A stretch of 32,400 nt of DNA. Source: Kiritimatiellia bacterium (GTDB lineage: Bacteria; Verrucomicrobiota; Kiritimatiellia; RFP12; UBA1067). The position numbers and the translations under genes were made by a program. Below, one piece after another: positions 24,619-32,316 of the stretch (position 1 is the first letter of the stretch; each line of letters begins with the position of its first letter). The notes below the pieces were generated by a model. It was not told the origin of the DNA. It saw only the letters and a list, made by a program, of their open reading frames with translations, and did not search any database. The DNA lies in the NCBI GenBank assembly GCA_017514235.1, contig JAFWKK010000041.1, positions 1-32,400 of the forward strand, in the 5' to 3' direction.

Positions 24619-27090
24619 TTACAAAACGGTGATAATCATTCCGCCAAGCCGCTCTTCGCACGCCAAGACAGCAAACCAGCCGAAATTCCAGTTCTCCGAG
24701 CATGGTGCGAGGGACCGGGTGTCAATGATCGGGTTGTCCACTGAAAGCTCGCGATAACCGACTTTGTGCCACTTCCCGTTCGCCGTGCCGTCGTGGCGGA
24801 AGACGTAGACATATTTGAGGCCCTCTGCGCCTGTAGGGCAGTATCGGAACCTAATCGTGGCAGAGGTGAACGCCGCCGGATGCGTCGGCTCGTCAATCTC
24901 CGGCCCGTCGGAGAAGTGGCCGACGCGCCAGACGGCGAGCGTCTTGTCCGCATCAATTTCGTCAAGCCCCGCCGGAATGTCATCGCGGTCGGTTGCGTAC
25001 AGTTCCGCAAACATGTAGTTATTCGTCTCCGCGCCCTCAAGAGTGTAGTTGAACGTATTCATGAGACGCCTCGCCTTCGAAGGGCTAACCTTCCAGTAGT
25101 CGCCCACGCAACGGTGGCTCGCGGATTTGCGCGGCAGGCTGCGCGGCAGTTTCAACCGTCCCTTGTTCACCGCGTACCAACCGTTCGTGCTGCCGTTGAG
25201 GTTCGCATCCGTGGTATCGTAGGTCAAAACACCAAGCCGACTGAAATCAAGGTCGCGCATCTGCCCTTCGCCGTCGGCAATGATCAGTCCGTAGTGTGTA
25301 ATGCCGCCTGGCTTTTCGTAGTCGCCCGGATTCTCGGAGTTCATGTCTCTGACCATCGCGATTGGATCGGTGAACGCCAGCTTGCCCCAACCGCTGATGG
25401 CGCCCGCCGTCTTGTCACGCAAGGGATTGAGATAGATGACGGCACTGTTCTTGCTATACCCGATATTGAACAGCATCGTGCCGCCGCGCATCCTCAGCAA
25501 GCCGCCTTTCCCGGCCGCCGTGTTGGCGTCATAAGCCGCGCCGATCTGGATGTTAAAGACATTCGAGACCACGCCGCCATCCGCCACCACAAACTCGCCG
25601 GCCGAACTGCTCCCCGTAGAAACCGTGATGTTCGATGAGACCACGCATCCGCCCGCCACGTTAAAGGTGCCTTTCGAACTGCTTCCCTCCGCCACCGTAA
25701 TGCTCGGCGCGAGGACATAGCCGCTGTTTGTGACCGTCACCTGCCCTGATGACAGCCATTTGCTCGCGATGGCCAGCAGATTGGTCGCGGCCTCTGCTGG
25801 ATCAATCTTGGAGACTAACAGTCGGGCGTTGTCTGCAACCGTCAGTGAAGCTGTCGTATCGCGCGACGCGCCTACCAGCAGTTCCCGGTGCAGCACCGAA
25901 ACCGAGGCGTTGTCCTTGATCATAAGCGAACCTTTACCTTGCCGTCCGCTGGAAATTTGGAGATAGTTGTTGAATACGGCTGTTGAAGAATCGTCGAACG
26001 TCATATGCCCCGTGGAAGTATAGTCTTCATCATTGCCGTGGGCAATGTAGCCATTCGAGGTGCACTCCAGATGCGACTGGCCGCCGAAAGTGGCCGTTCC
26101 CAAACCATTCGAGTAGCACCCGACGCAAAAAACGTCATTCGTAACATGCGCCGAATCCGCCGCCACCAATTCGCCCGTCGTGGAAGAGGCACTTCCACCC
26201 ACATAAAGATACGTACCGGCTTTTAGACTGGCATTGTCGTGCAGCTCCACCCGTCCTGCTCCTAGGCCCATTGCGCCTACATACAGAACATTCGGAAGAT
26301 CGACACGAGAGTTGTCGTTCAGCGACAGGCATCCGAATGAATTCGTGTTCGCTCCAAGATGGATGTATCCTTTTGTCTTCACAATGGCCGCATCATTCGA
26401 AAGGATGATGTACGCCAATGAGTTTGGACCTCTGCTGTTCTGGTTCACACGGGCGGGGGCGACGATGTTTCCAGAACCTGTCAAGCGACTATTGTCCTTC
26501 ATCACAAGGGTGCCGAGAGTGTTGTTCGCTTCGCTCATATAAATGTGGCCATTGGCCGTAAAGGTTCCGGACTTTGCAAGCACGATATGGTTTGTGGTTC
26601 CGGAATTCGCGCCCGCACGAAGCTGGTCGCCAGAGGGGAAAGTAAAATTCCCTTCAGAAATGAGTGTGCTCACAGTTCCAGCAGCATTCGCGCCCAGATA
26701 GAAGTTGTAGCCGCCGCCGCCCGTCTTGTTCACGGTGCCGCCCTCGTGGTTGTAGAAGATGCTCGGCGTACCCACGATGCCCATGCGGAGATGGGTGCCG
26801 ATTGTCAGCGTGCCATAGTTGTCAACTTGCGCCAACGCACCCTTACTGGCGGAGTACTTGCCTAGGTCAAGCTCCTTGACATTCATTGTACCGTAGTTTT
26901 CGACTTTGCCAGTCGCACCGGCAGTCGTGGCAATTGACATGTTGCCTGTCACCTCAAAACTGTCGCCTCTTTCAACGACCAGCACGCCGTTCAAGTTTGT
27001 ACTTGCGATTGTCGTCGAAGTGGCATGCGCCGTAGCCATTCCAACTACCGCGGCGACTGCCGCGAGGATTACCTTGCATACGGTTCTCAT
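24619..27090 (-). CDS. Secreted beta-helix surface protein (copy A)
   Basis: This 823-residue protein starts with the signal peptide MRTVCKVILAAVAAVVGMATAHA. It continues with repeats of about 23-25 residues (for example SFGCLSLNDNSRVDLPNVLYVG) typical of a parallel beta-helix. It ends with the C-terminal module seen in copy B: GWGKLAFTDP, ADGEGQMRDLDFSRLGVL, NKGRLKLPRSLP, AELYATDRDDIPAGLD and NWNFGWFAVLACEERLGG. A longer frame starts at 27210 but adds 40 residues before the signal peptide and lies in the leader region. The ATG at 27090 has AAAGGA at 8 bases. It is the first gene of the surface operon, behind the promoter at 27228. Confidence 0.75.
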   Translation of the reverse strand: MRTVCKVILAAVAAVVGMATAHATSTTIASTNLNGVLVVERGDSFEVTGNMSIATTAGATGKVENYGTMNVKELDLGKYSASKGALAQVDNYGTLTIGTHLRMGIVGTPSIFYNHEGGTVNKTGGGGYNFYLGANAAGTVSTLISEGNFTFPSGDQLRAGANSGTTNHIVLAKSGTFTANGHIYMSEANNTLGTLVMKDNSRLTGSGNIVAPARVNQNSRGPNSLAYIILSNDAAIVKTKGYIHLGANTNSFGCLSLNDNSRVDLPNVLYVGAMGLGAGRVELHDNASLKAGTYLYVGGSASSTTGELVAADSAHVTNDVFCVGCYSNGLGTATFGGQSHLECTSNGYIAHGNDEDYTSTGHMTFDDSSTAVFNNYLQISSGRQGKGSLMIKDNASVSVLHRELLVGASRDTTASLTVADNARLLVSKIDPAEAATNLLAIASKWLSSGQVTVTNSGYVLAPSITVAEGSSSKGTFNVAGGCVVSSNITVSTGSSSAGEFVVADGGVVSNVFNIQIGAAYDANTAAGKGGLLRMRGGTMLFNIGYSKNSAVIYLNPLRDKTAGAISGWGKLAFTDPIAMVRDMNSENPGDYEKPGGITHYGLIIADGEGQMRDLDFSRLGVLTYDTTDANLNGSTNGWYAVNKGRLKLPRSLPRKSASHRCVGDYWKVSPSKARRLMNTFNYTLEGAETNNYMFAELYATDRDDIPAGLDEIDADKTLAVWRVGHFSDGPEIDEPTHPAAFTSATIRFRYCPTGAEGLKYVYVFRHDGTANGKWHKVGYRELSVDNPIIDTRSLAPCSENWNFGWFAVLACEERLGGMIITVL

Positions 27091-27227
27091 CTTGAGATTC
27101 CTTTCGTTGTTGTCGTGTTGGGCTGTTTGAAGAAGACTTCCATCGCGTCGGACGCCATCAAGGAGAGGTCCGACCCTCAAAATGTGCGTTTTTATCACTA
27201 TATGCATCATTCGCGTTTGGTGCTTGC

Positions 27228-27256
27228 ATTATACCAAAATTCCCCAACCGCCGCAA
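27228..27256 (-). promoter_or_regulatory. Promoter of the surface operon
   Basis: On the minus strand, TATAAT (27228-27233), preceded by TTTTGG (extended -10), is 17 bases from TTGCGG (27251-27256), a partial -35. The predicted leader to the ATG at 27090 is about 130 bases, long for this window; I see no riboswitch or stable hairpin in it. The -35 lies inside a 22-base repeat. Confidence 0.65.
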
Positions 27257-27265
27257 CCGCTGTTG
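27244..27265. repeat. 22-base direct repeat, copy 1
   Basis: This 22-base sequence (starting CCAACCGCCGCAACC on the plus strand) recurs exactly at 28097-28118. Similarity extends about 7 bases further (GGGGCCCC against AGCCCC). The two copies, in the same orientation, flank the toxin-antitoxin pair. Copy 1 also holds the -35 region of the surface operon promoter. Confidence 0.85.
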
Positions 27266-27322
27266 GGGCCCCGCCTGTAGAAAGCTGCCTTTGCAGATTT
27301 CGGCCAGAGAGAATAACAAGTC

Positions 27323-27730
27323 CTACCGCATGAATGACGATGGCGGCAAAACGGCGACAAGCGACGAATCGTAATGGGTGGGGTTGCGCGTGTATATCTG
27401 CGAACATTTCGCTTTCATGGCACACTGCTGCTGTATGTCGTCTTCGTAGTCCTTGTCGTGGAAATCTGCCGCCCGCGAAAGGATATCGGCGTCGACAGGG
27501 ACGACCTTGAATATGCGTAAGATTATCCGTACGGCAATCATCGCCGTTGTCTCACTCTTAAGTCGCCTTATCACATAATGGACGTTGTTGACGGAAATCG
27601 CGGCGACGTACGCCTCTACATTCCCCGCTTCGGCACTGGCCCAAATGTTAAGCGCGTCATAATAGAAGCCTTCACGTTCAAGAAGGACATCAAGAAGTAT
27701 GTTAGTGTCTACAAATATCCGCTTCTTCAT
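27323..27730 (-). CDS. vapC: PIN-domain toxin (VapC-like ribonuclease)
   Basis: This 135-residue PIN-domain protein is probably a magnesium-dependent RNase toxin. It starts MKKRIFVDTNILLDVLLERE, where D8 and D14 fit the first acidic metal site. A later HDKDYEDDIQQQCAMK block supplies the C-terminal acidic residues, and FYYDALNIW and NNVHYVIRRL match related PIN proteins. The ATG at 27730 overlaps the antitoxin stop by one base (TGATG). An in-frame extension to 27787 lies inside the antitoxin gene and is not needed. No terminator is clear between the stop and the surface promoter at 27228. Confidence 0.88.
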   Translation of the reverse strand: MKKRIFVDTNILLDVLLEREGFYYDALNIWASAEAGNVEAYVAAISVNNVHYVIRRLKSETTAMIAVRIILRIFKVVPVDADILSRAADFHDKDYEDDIQQQCAMKAKCSQIYTRNPTHYDSSLVAVLPPSSFMR

Positions 27731-27990
27731 CACTGCGCTCCATACTTCTCCACCAATGCATCGGCAAGTGCGTCGCGATAGTCCCAATCGTCAGAAACAC
27801 AGCCCTTCGCAAGTCCAAGTGCTCGTTTCGTCAGCGGCGGCAGTTCGTCCGTCACCGCATTAGCCTGCTCCATCAGGCACACGAAAGACACGAAAAGCCT
27901 TGATATGCTTGTATTCCGCGCATCAGCGAGCCTGCGGGCGCGTTCAACCACGCTTTCGTCCATACTAAGAGACAATCTGGTAGCAGCCAT
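27730..27990 (-). CDS. DUF6364-type antitoxin
   Basis: This 86-residue protein is probably the antitoxin for the PIN toxin. Its N-terminus, RLSLSMDESVVERARRLADARNTSISRLFVSFV, forms a beta strand and two helices like a ribbon-helix-helix DNA-binding domain, as in DUF6364 proteins commonly paired with PIN toxins. The C-terminal part (DWDYRDALADALVEKYG) would bind and inhibit the toxin. A GTG one codon upstream (27993) is possible, but the ATG at 27990 has AGGAGG at 6 bases. The promoter is framed by an inverted repeat, so self-repression is likely but inferred. Confidence 0.82.
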   Translation of the reverse strand: MAATRLSLSMDESVVERARRLADARNTSISRLFVSFVCLMEQANAVTDELPPLTKRALGLAKGCVSDDWDYRDALADALVEKYGAQ

Positions 27991-28017
27991 CACACACCTC
28001 CTTTATACATATTGTTT

Positions 28018-28055
28018 TTGACAAAATTATACACAATCGATGTTGAGGTTGTCAA
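28018..28055 (-). promoter_or_regulatory. Toxin-antitoxin promoter with inverted-repeat operator
   Basis: On the minus strand, TTGACA (28050-28055, perfect) and TATAAT (28026-28031, perfect) are 18 bases apart, the strongest promoter in the window. It is framed by a perfect 7-base inverted repeat, TTGACAA at 28018-28024 and TTGTCAA at 28049-28055, whose arms are 31 bases centre to centre, about three helical turns. The outer arm covers the -35 and the inner arm the start region, a layout suited to repression by the antitoxin. Confidence 0.75.
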
Positions 28056-28096
28056 CAGGCGCGGGGCAACTCATTTCATCGTTTCATCCCACTCCT

Positions 28097-28118
28097 CCAA
28101 CCGCCGCAACCGCTGTTG
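28097..28118. repeat. 22-base direct repeat, copy 2
   Basis: This is an exact copy of 27244-27265 in the same orientation, 853 bases away. In this copy no TATAAT follows at the matching distance, so it cannot serve the same promoter role. It lies 11 bases before the TPR/MshEN-gene-like fragment at 28130. Confidence 0.85.
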
Positions 28119-28129
28119 AGCCCCTCACG

Positions 28130-28188
28130 TTCTTTTTTTCAAGAACCGCAGGTGCAGAAATGAGAAAAGAGAGGCGGTCTGACGGCGA
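28130..28188 (-). pseudogene. Fragment related to the TPR/MshEN-like gene
   Basis: This 59-base stretch matches 13123-13181 at 47 of 59 positions in the same orientation. Read on the minus strand it gives SPSDRLSFLISAPAVLEKKN, against SPSDGRVFLVSALAILEKEN in the protein at 12810-13643 (residues about 155-174), 13 of 20 identical. Similarity stops abruptly on both sides. It is probably the remnant of a second copy of that gene that once lay divergent to gspE. The rest of 28056-28228 holds no other gene, and no clear promoter or ribosome site for gspE is seen. Confidence 0.5.
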
Positions 28189-28228
28189 AAATCGGCGTTG
28201 GCATGGTTTGTGCTAGAAAAAACTTTGC

Positions 28229-29884
28229 ATGGCTATCCTCAGCACAAACCCGTCGCTCCGTGCCAAGCACGGCTCGATTGACGAGATTCGCGAGATCAAA
28301 GATCCCCGCGCGTTCATGTTCGCGGCGGCGGACTACCTGCGCATCTCGCCTTTCACTGTTCCGCCGTCGTTCACGCCCAGCGAAGAACTGCTGTGCGGAA
28401 AAAGGGCGGAGCAGTGGGCGCGTGTCAAGGCGTTGCCGGTGGCGAAGGTCGCAGGGCGGCTGACGGTGGCGTTCTCCGACCCGTTCGACCTGCCTGCGAA
28501 GGAAGAGGTCTCACGGTGGTCCGGCGGACGGCTCTGGCAGCTGGTGGTCGTCGACTCCGAGCTGCAGGAGGTGCTGACCCGCCTAAAGAACGCCGAAGAC
28601 GCCTCCAACCCCGCCCTCGCGATGGAAAACATCATGAAGGGCGACGAGGCGGACGTGGAGATTTCGTCCGTCGCCGACCAGAAGTCCGACGAGATCGACG
28701 CCTCCGTGGACGCAGCGGGCGAGGCGCCGGTCATCAGGATGGTGAACACCATCATGATCGAGGCGCTGAAGACCAAGGCGTCCGACATCCATTTCGAGGC
28801 GATGGAGAAGACGTCTCGCCTCCGCTACCGCATCGACGGCGAACTGGTGGACCGTCCGGCGCCGCCGAAGGCGCTGCACAACGCCGTCGTTTCGCGCATC
28901 AAGATTATGTCGAACCTCGACATCGCCGAGCGTCGGCGTCCGCAGGACGGCCGCTTCAAGGTCAAGGCGATGAAGAAGGAGGTCGACGTCCGCGTGTCGA
29001 TCCTGCCGACCGTCCACGGCGAGAAGGTCGTGATGCGAATACTTGACAAGGCGAACCTTGCGCCGGGTCTCGCGTCCCTCGGTCTCGACGAGTACGCCTA
29101 CAAGGCGATGAAGTTCGCGATCGACCAGCCGCACGGCATCATACTTGTGACGGGGCCGACCGGCTCCGGCAAGACCACCACCCTCTACTCCTGCCTGCAG
29201 GACCTCAACAAGCCGAACGTCAACATAGTCACGGCCGAGGATCCCGTAGAATACGAGCTTTCCGGCGTCAACCAGTGCCACGTCAACGTGGCGCAGGGCC
29301 TCACCTTCGCGGGAATCCTGCGGTCGGTCCTGCGTCAGGACCCCGACATCGTGCTGGTCGGCGAGATACGCGACAACGAGACGGCCGACATCGCCGTCAA
29401 GGCCGCGCTTACCGGCCACCTCGTGCTTTCCACGCTCCATACGAACGACGCCTGCGGCGTCATACCGCGTCTCATCGACATGGAGGTGCCTCCGTTCCTC
29501 CTGGCGAGCTCGCTGATACTCGCCCAGGCGCAGCGGCTCTTCCGGCGGCTGTGCCCGGCATGCCGCAAGCCTGTCGACGTGAACCTTCCCCTGCTGGAGG
29601 CTAACGGCGTCGATCCCGCGCCGTTCGAGGGCGTGCAGATATACGGCCCCGGCGGGTGCCCGAAGTGCCACGAATCCGGCTACAAGGGGCGCGGCGCGTT
29701 CATGGAGGTTTTGCCCATCTCGGCAAAGATACGCGCCATCGTCGAGAAAGGCGGCAACGCAGAGCTGTTGAAGAAGGCGGCGCTGGAAGAGGGCATGGTC
29801 TCGCTGAAGGAGGCCGGCATGCGCAAGGTGCGCGACGGGCAGACCTCGCTTGAGGCAGCCTTCGAGGTGACGGGAGGCGAATGA
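28229..29884 (+). CDS. gspE: GspE/PilB-type secretion or pilus assembly ATPase
   Basis: This 551-residue hexameric ATPase powers assembly of a type II secretion pseudopilus or type IV pilus from the cytoplasmic face. It has a shortened N-terminal domain (about 1-125), then the ATPase core with Walker A GPTGSGKT (309-316), the Asp box IVTAEDPVEYEL (333-344), Walker B DIVLVGEIRD (373-382), the His box LSTLHTNDA (400-408) and a four-Cys zinc site (C442, C445, C477, C480). The zinc site and PGGCPKCHESGYKGR mark it as a GspE/PilB extension ATPase, not a PilT. The start has no good Shine-Dalgarno sequence. The stop overlaps gspF by 1-4 bases. Confidence 0.94.
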   Translation: MAILSTNPSLRAKHGSIDEIREIKDPRAFMFAAADYLRISPFTVPPSFTPSEELLCGKRAEQWARVKALPVAKVAGRLTVAFSDPFDLPAKEEVSRWSGGRLWQLVVVDSELQEVLTRLKNAEDASNPALAMENIMKGDEADVEISSVADQKSDEIDASVDAAGEAPVIRMVNTIMIEALKTKASDIHFEAMEKTSRLRYRIDGELVDRPAPPKALHNAVVSRIKIMSNLDIAERRRPQDGRFKVKAMKKEVDVRVSILPTVHGEKVVMRILDKANLAPGLASLGLDEYAYKAMKFAIDQPHGIILVTGPTGSGKTTTLYSCLQDLNKPNVNIVTAEDPVEYELSGVNQCHVNVAQGLTFAGILRSVLRQDPDIVLVGEIRDNETADIAVKAALTGHLVLSTLHTNDACGVIPRLIDMEVPPFLLASSLILAQAQRLFRRLCPACRKPVDVNLPLLEANGVDPAPFEGVQIYGPGGCPKCHESGYKGRGAFMEVLPISAKIRAIVEKGGNAELLKKAALEEGMVSLKEAGMRKVRDGQTSLEAAFEVTGGE

Positions 29885-30951
29885 TGGCAGACGCACCAAA
29901 GATACGCGGCGTAAAGAAGATAGTGTCTACGGAGCTGATCCCCTTCACCCGCCAGCTGGCGTCGATGATCGGCGCCGGCATGCCCATCCTCTCCACGATG
30001 CAGACGCTGGAGGAGCAGTGCGACAACCAGGAGTTCAAGAAGGTTCTCACCCACATGCGCTCCACTATCGAGGGCGGCGACCCGATCTCCAAGTCGCTCG
30101 CGGCGTTCCCGGCGATCTTCGACGACATGTACGTCAACATGGTCGTCGCCGGCGAGCAGTCCGGCGAGTTCGCCGGCATACTCAAGCGCCTGGCGTCGAT
30201 CCTCGGCAGCTCCTCGCGGCTGCGCAAGAAGGTTAAGAGCGCCATGACCTACCCGACGGTGATCGTCTCCATCGCGCTCCTGCTGGCCGGCGGCCTCATA
30301 CAGTTCGTGGTGCCTGTCTTCGCCGAGATGTTCGCCGGCTTCGGCAAGCCCCTTCCCGCCCTCACGCAGACGCTCGTGGACATCTCTAACTTCGTCAAGG
30401 CCAACTGGTACTTCGTGCTCGGAGCGGTCATCGTGGCGACATTCGTCTTCAGGCGGTGGCGCGCCACAAGAAAAGGCCGCTACCAGCTTGACGAGATCAA
30501 GCTCCGCATGCCGGTCTTCGGCCAGCTCAACCTGAAGAGCTCCATCGGGCGCTTCTGCCGCCTTCTCGCGCAGATGACCAACGCAGGCGTCCCGATACTG
30601 AAGTCGCTCGAGGTCGTCGCCAGGTCGATCGGCAACCGCGTGCTTGAGGAGTCGATACTCGCGGCCCGCAAGGAGGTGGAGCAGGGCAACCAGCTGAACA
30701 TCGCGCTCGACGGCAAGCCATACATGCCGCTCATCATGATCCGCATGATCGCCACCGGCGAAAAGGCCGGCCGGCTGGAGGACATGCTCGACTCGGTGGC
30801 GGACAGCTACGACGAGGAAGTGGAGGCCATGCTGACCACCCTGACGGCCCTGATGGAACCGTTCCTCATGGTCTTCCTCGGCGTGATCATCGGCACGATA
30901 GTGCTGGCCATGTTCCTTCCGATCTTCAACATGGGCTCCCTCGCAACCTAG
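29884..30951 (+). CDS. gspF: GspF/PilC-type inner-membrane platform protein
   Basis: This 355-residue platform protein sits in the inner membrane and couples the GspE ATPase to the growing pseudopilus. Two GspF cytoplasmic domains (about 15-125 and 215-325) each contain the family pattern LASMIGAGMPIL and LAQMTNAGVPIL. Three membrane helices are visible near 125-150, 178-193 and 325-350. Two ATGs are adjacent: the first (29881) overlaps the gspE stop by 4 bases, but the second (29884) lies 6 bases from GGAGG and is preferred. The length is a little shorter than typical 400-residue members because the N-terminal leader is short. Confidence 0.93.
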   Translation: MADAPKIRGVKKIVSTELIPFTRQLASMIGAGMPILSTMQTLEEQCDNQEFKKVLTHMRSTIEGGDPISKSLAAFPAIFDDMYVNMVVAGEQSGEFAGILKRLASILGSSSRLRKKVKSAMTYPTVIVSIALLLAGGLIQFVVPVFAEMFAGFGKPLPALTQTLVDISNFVKANWYFVLGAVIVATFVFRRWRATRKGRYQLDEIKLRMPVFGQLNLKSSIGRFCRLLAQMTNAGVPILKSLEVVARSIGNRVLEESILAARKEVEQGNQLNIALDGKPYMPLIMIRMIATGEKAGRLEDMLDSVADSYDEEVEAMLTTLTALMEPFLMVFLGVIIGTIVLAMFLPIFNMGSLAT

Positions 30952-30959
30952 ACTCGGAC

Positions 30960-31331
30960 ATGACGGAAAAAGACAACAGAAACGACGAAACGGCGCGGCG
31001 GCTTGCAATCGCGGAGATGCAGGTCGAACGCTCGAAGGTGGTCATGGAATCCCTCGCGGGCTTCTGCCACGCCCTCGGGCAGCCGGCGACCGTTCTCCTG
31101 TCGTCAATCGAGCTCCTGCGCATGCCCGAGACCGACGCCGAGACGCGCAAAGCCGTGCTTGACATGTGCTACGACGCCGTGATCGAGATACGCTCGCTGC
31201 TGGCCCAGATGAAGAAGAAGCGCGAATACGTCGCAGAGGCATACCTGGCCGGCAACGAATCCGCAGGAAACATGATTTCGCTTGAGGGATGGGGCGACGA
31301 GCCTGTGCCCGACGCCAAAGAGGAGAAATGA
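30960..31331 (+). CDS. Orphan HisKA-like dimerisation protein
   Basis: This 123-residue cytoplasmic protein resembles only the dimerisation and phosphoacceptor domain of histidine kinases. FCHALGQPATVLLSSIELLRM (35-55) matches the H-box form HExxQPLxVI, with H37 as candidate phospho-His. A second helix (ETRKAVLDMCYDAVIEIRSLLAQMKKK, 61-87) completes a four-helix bundle in a dimer. The ATPase domain is absent. It starts 8 bases after the gspF stop and ends one base before the ATG of the HU-zinc-ribbon gene, so it belongs to the secretion operon. It could be a phosphorelay relay or simply a dimerisation module; function is unproven. Confidence 0.65.
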   Translation: MTEKDNRNDETARRLAIAEMQVERSKVVMESLAGFCHALGQPATVLLSSIELLRMPETDAETRKAVLDMCYDAVIEIRSLLAQMKKKREYVAEAYLAGNESAGNMISLEGWGDEPVPDAKEEK

Positions 31332-31332
31332 G

Positions 31333-32295
31333 ATGAAAAGAAGCAACGCCGGAAGCAAGTCGTTCACGAAGTCGCGCCTCATAAAGGAGCTGTCCTGGAC
31401 ATGTGAGCTGCCGCAGACGAAGGTAAAGGCCCTTTTGGAGGCGCTAGTGGGGATTGCGCGCCGGGAGGCCAAGACGACTTTCGTGCTGCCGGGCCTGTGC
31501 AAGCTCGACGTCGTGCGCAGGAAGCCGCGCAAGGTGCGCAACCCGAGAACCGGAGATACGATCATGCTGCCGGAGCGCGAGGCTCTGCGCATCACCGCGC
31601 CCCGCTCGCTCAAGCTCGTCTTCGCCAGGCCGATAGGGCCCGAAGAAGAGCAGCCTGAGGACGCGCCGCAGGAAGCCGCGGCGATCGCCGAGGAAACCGT
31701 CGCCGCGCAGGAAGTCGCACAAGACGAATCAACTGTGCCGGCCGGAGATCCGAACCTCCTCATCTCCTTCCGGTGCCCACGCTGCCAGCAGGAGGTCGAG
31801 GCCACCGGCGACATGATCGGCTTCGAGACGGAGTGTCCGACGTGCGGCAACCCCATAACGGTGCCGGCGCAGTCCGAGCCCGGCACTCTGCATGGCGGCG
31901 GCGCAACGGACGAAGCCGCCGAAGACGCGCCGCCGATCCTTCACCCGACAGTGGTTTCCTCTCAGGAGGCGGAGTCCATCAGCCCCGAAAAGCTCAAGGG
32001 CCTCACGATTCACATCGACGTGGACGCGCTCGGACTCGGTACAGCGCCAAAGCCGGCGGAGGACTTGCCGTCCGAACACATGGTCTCGTTCATCTGCCCC
32101 GAATGCAAGCAGGAGATCGAGGCCTCGCGCGACATGTCCGGCGAGACGACAGCCTGCCCGAACTGCGGTGCGCCGATCCTCGTGCCGGCAGAATCGGCTT
32201 CCAACACACTTCACGGCTCGCCAAACGCCGACCCGACGCTCCTTCAGGCGATGAAGGGACGCACGATGCGGATCGACATGGGCGAAGACTTCTAA
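31333..32295 (+). CDS. HU-like domain fused to two zinc ribbons
   Basis: This 320-residue protein has an HU/IHF-like DNA-binding domain (about 9-98), with the arm motif RNPRTGD (69-75), then an Ala/Glu linker. Two zinc ribbons follow: CPRC...CPTC (C148, C151, C168, C171) and CPEC...CPNC (C255, C258, C275, C278). Each ribbon is followed by the same order of short motifs, a TLHG tetrapeptide (185-188, 292-295) then KG-x-T-x-x-ID (222-229, 308-315), so the C-terminal half is an internal duplication of about 107 residues. The ATG at 31333 is one base after the previous stop. A start at 31282 would overlap the preceding gene by 50 bases and is rejected. Its role in a secretion operon is unknown. 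Confidence 0.8.
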   Translation: MKRSNAGSKSFTKSRLIKELSWTCELPQTKVKALLEALVGIARREAKTTFVLPGLCKLDVVRRKPRKVRNPRTGDTIMLPEREALRITAPRSLKLVFARPIGPEEEQPEDAPQEAAAIAEETVAAQEVAQDESTVPAGDPNLLISFRCPRCQQEVEATGDMIGFETECPTCGNPITVPAQSEPGTLHGGGATDEAAEDAPPILHPTVVSSQEAESISPEKLKGLTIHIDVDALGLGTAPKPAEDLPSEHMVSFICPECKQEIEASRDMSGETTACPNCGAPILVPAESASNTLHGSPNADPTLLQAMKGRTMRIDMGEDF

Positions 32296-32316
32296 CAAAA
32301 GATTGCGAGCGATACG

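Noticed and set aside
27265-27272. GGGGCCCC palindrome as a terminator after the toxin gene
   Set aside because: An 8-base perfect palindrome without a loop or T tract cannot form a functional intrinsic terminator.
28583-29899. 438-codon minus-strand open frame over gspE
   Set aside because: gspE motifs are complete on the plus strand; the opposite frame is Arg/Val-rich shadow sequence.
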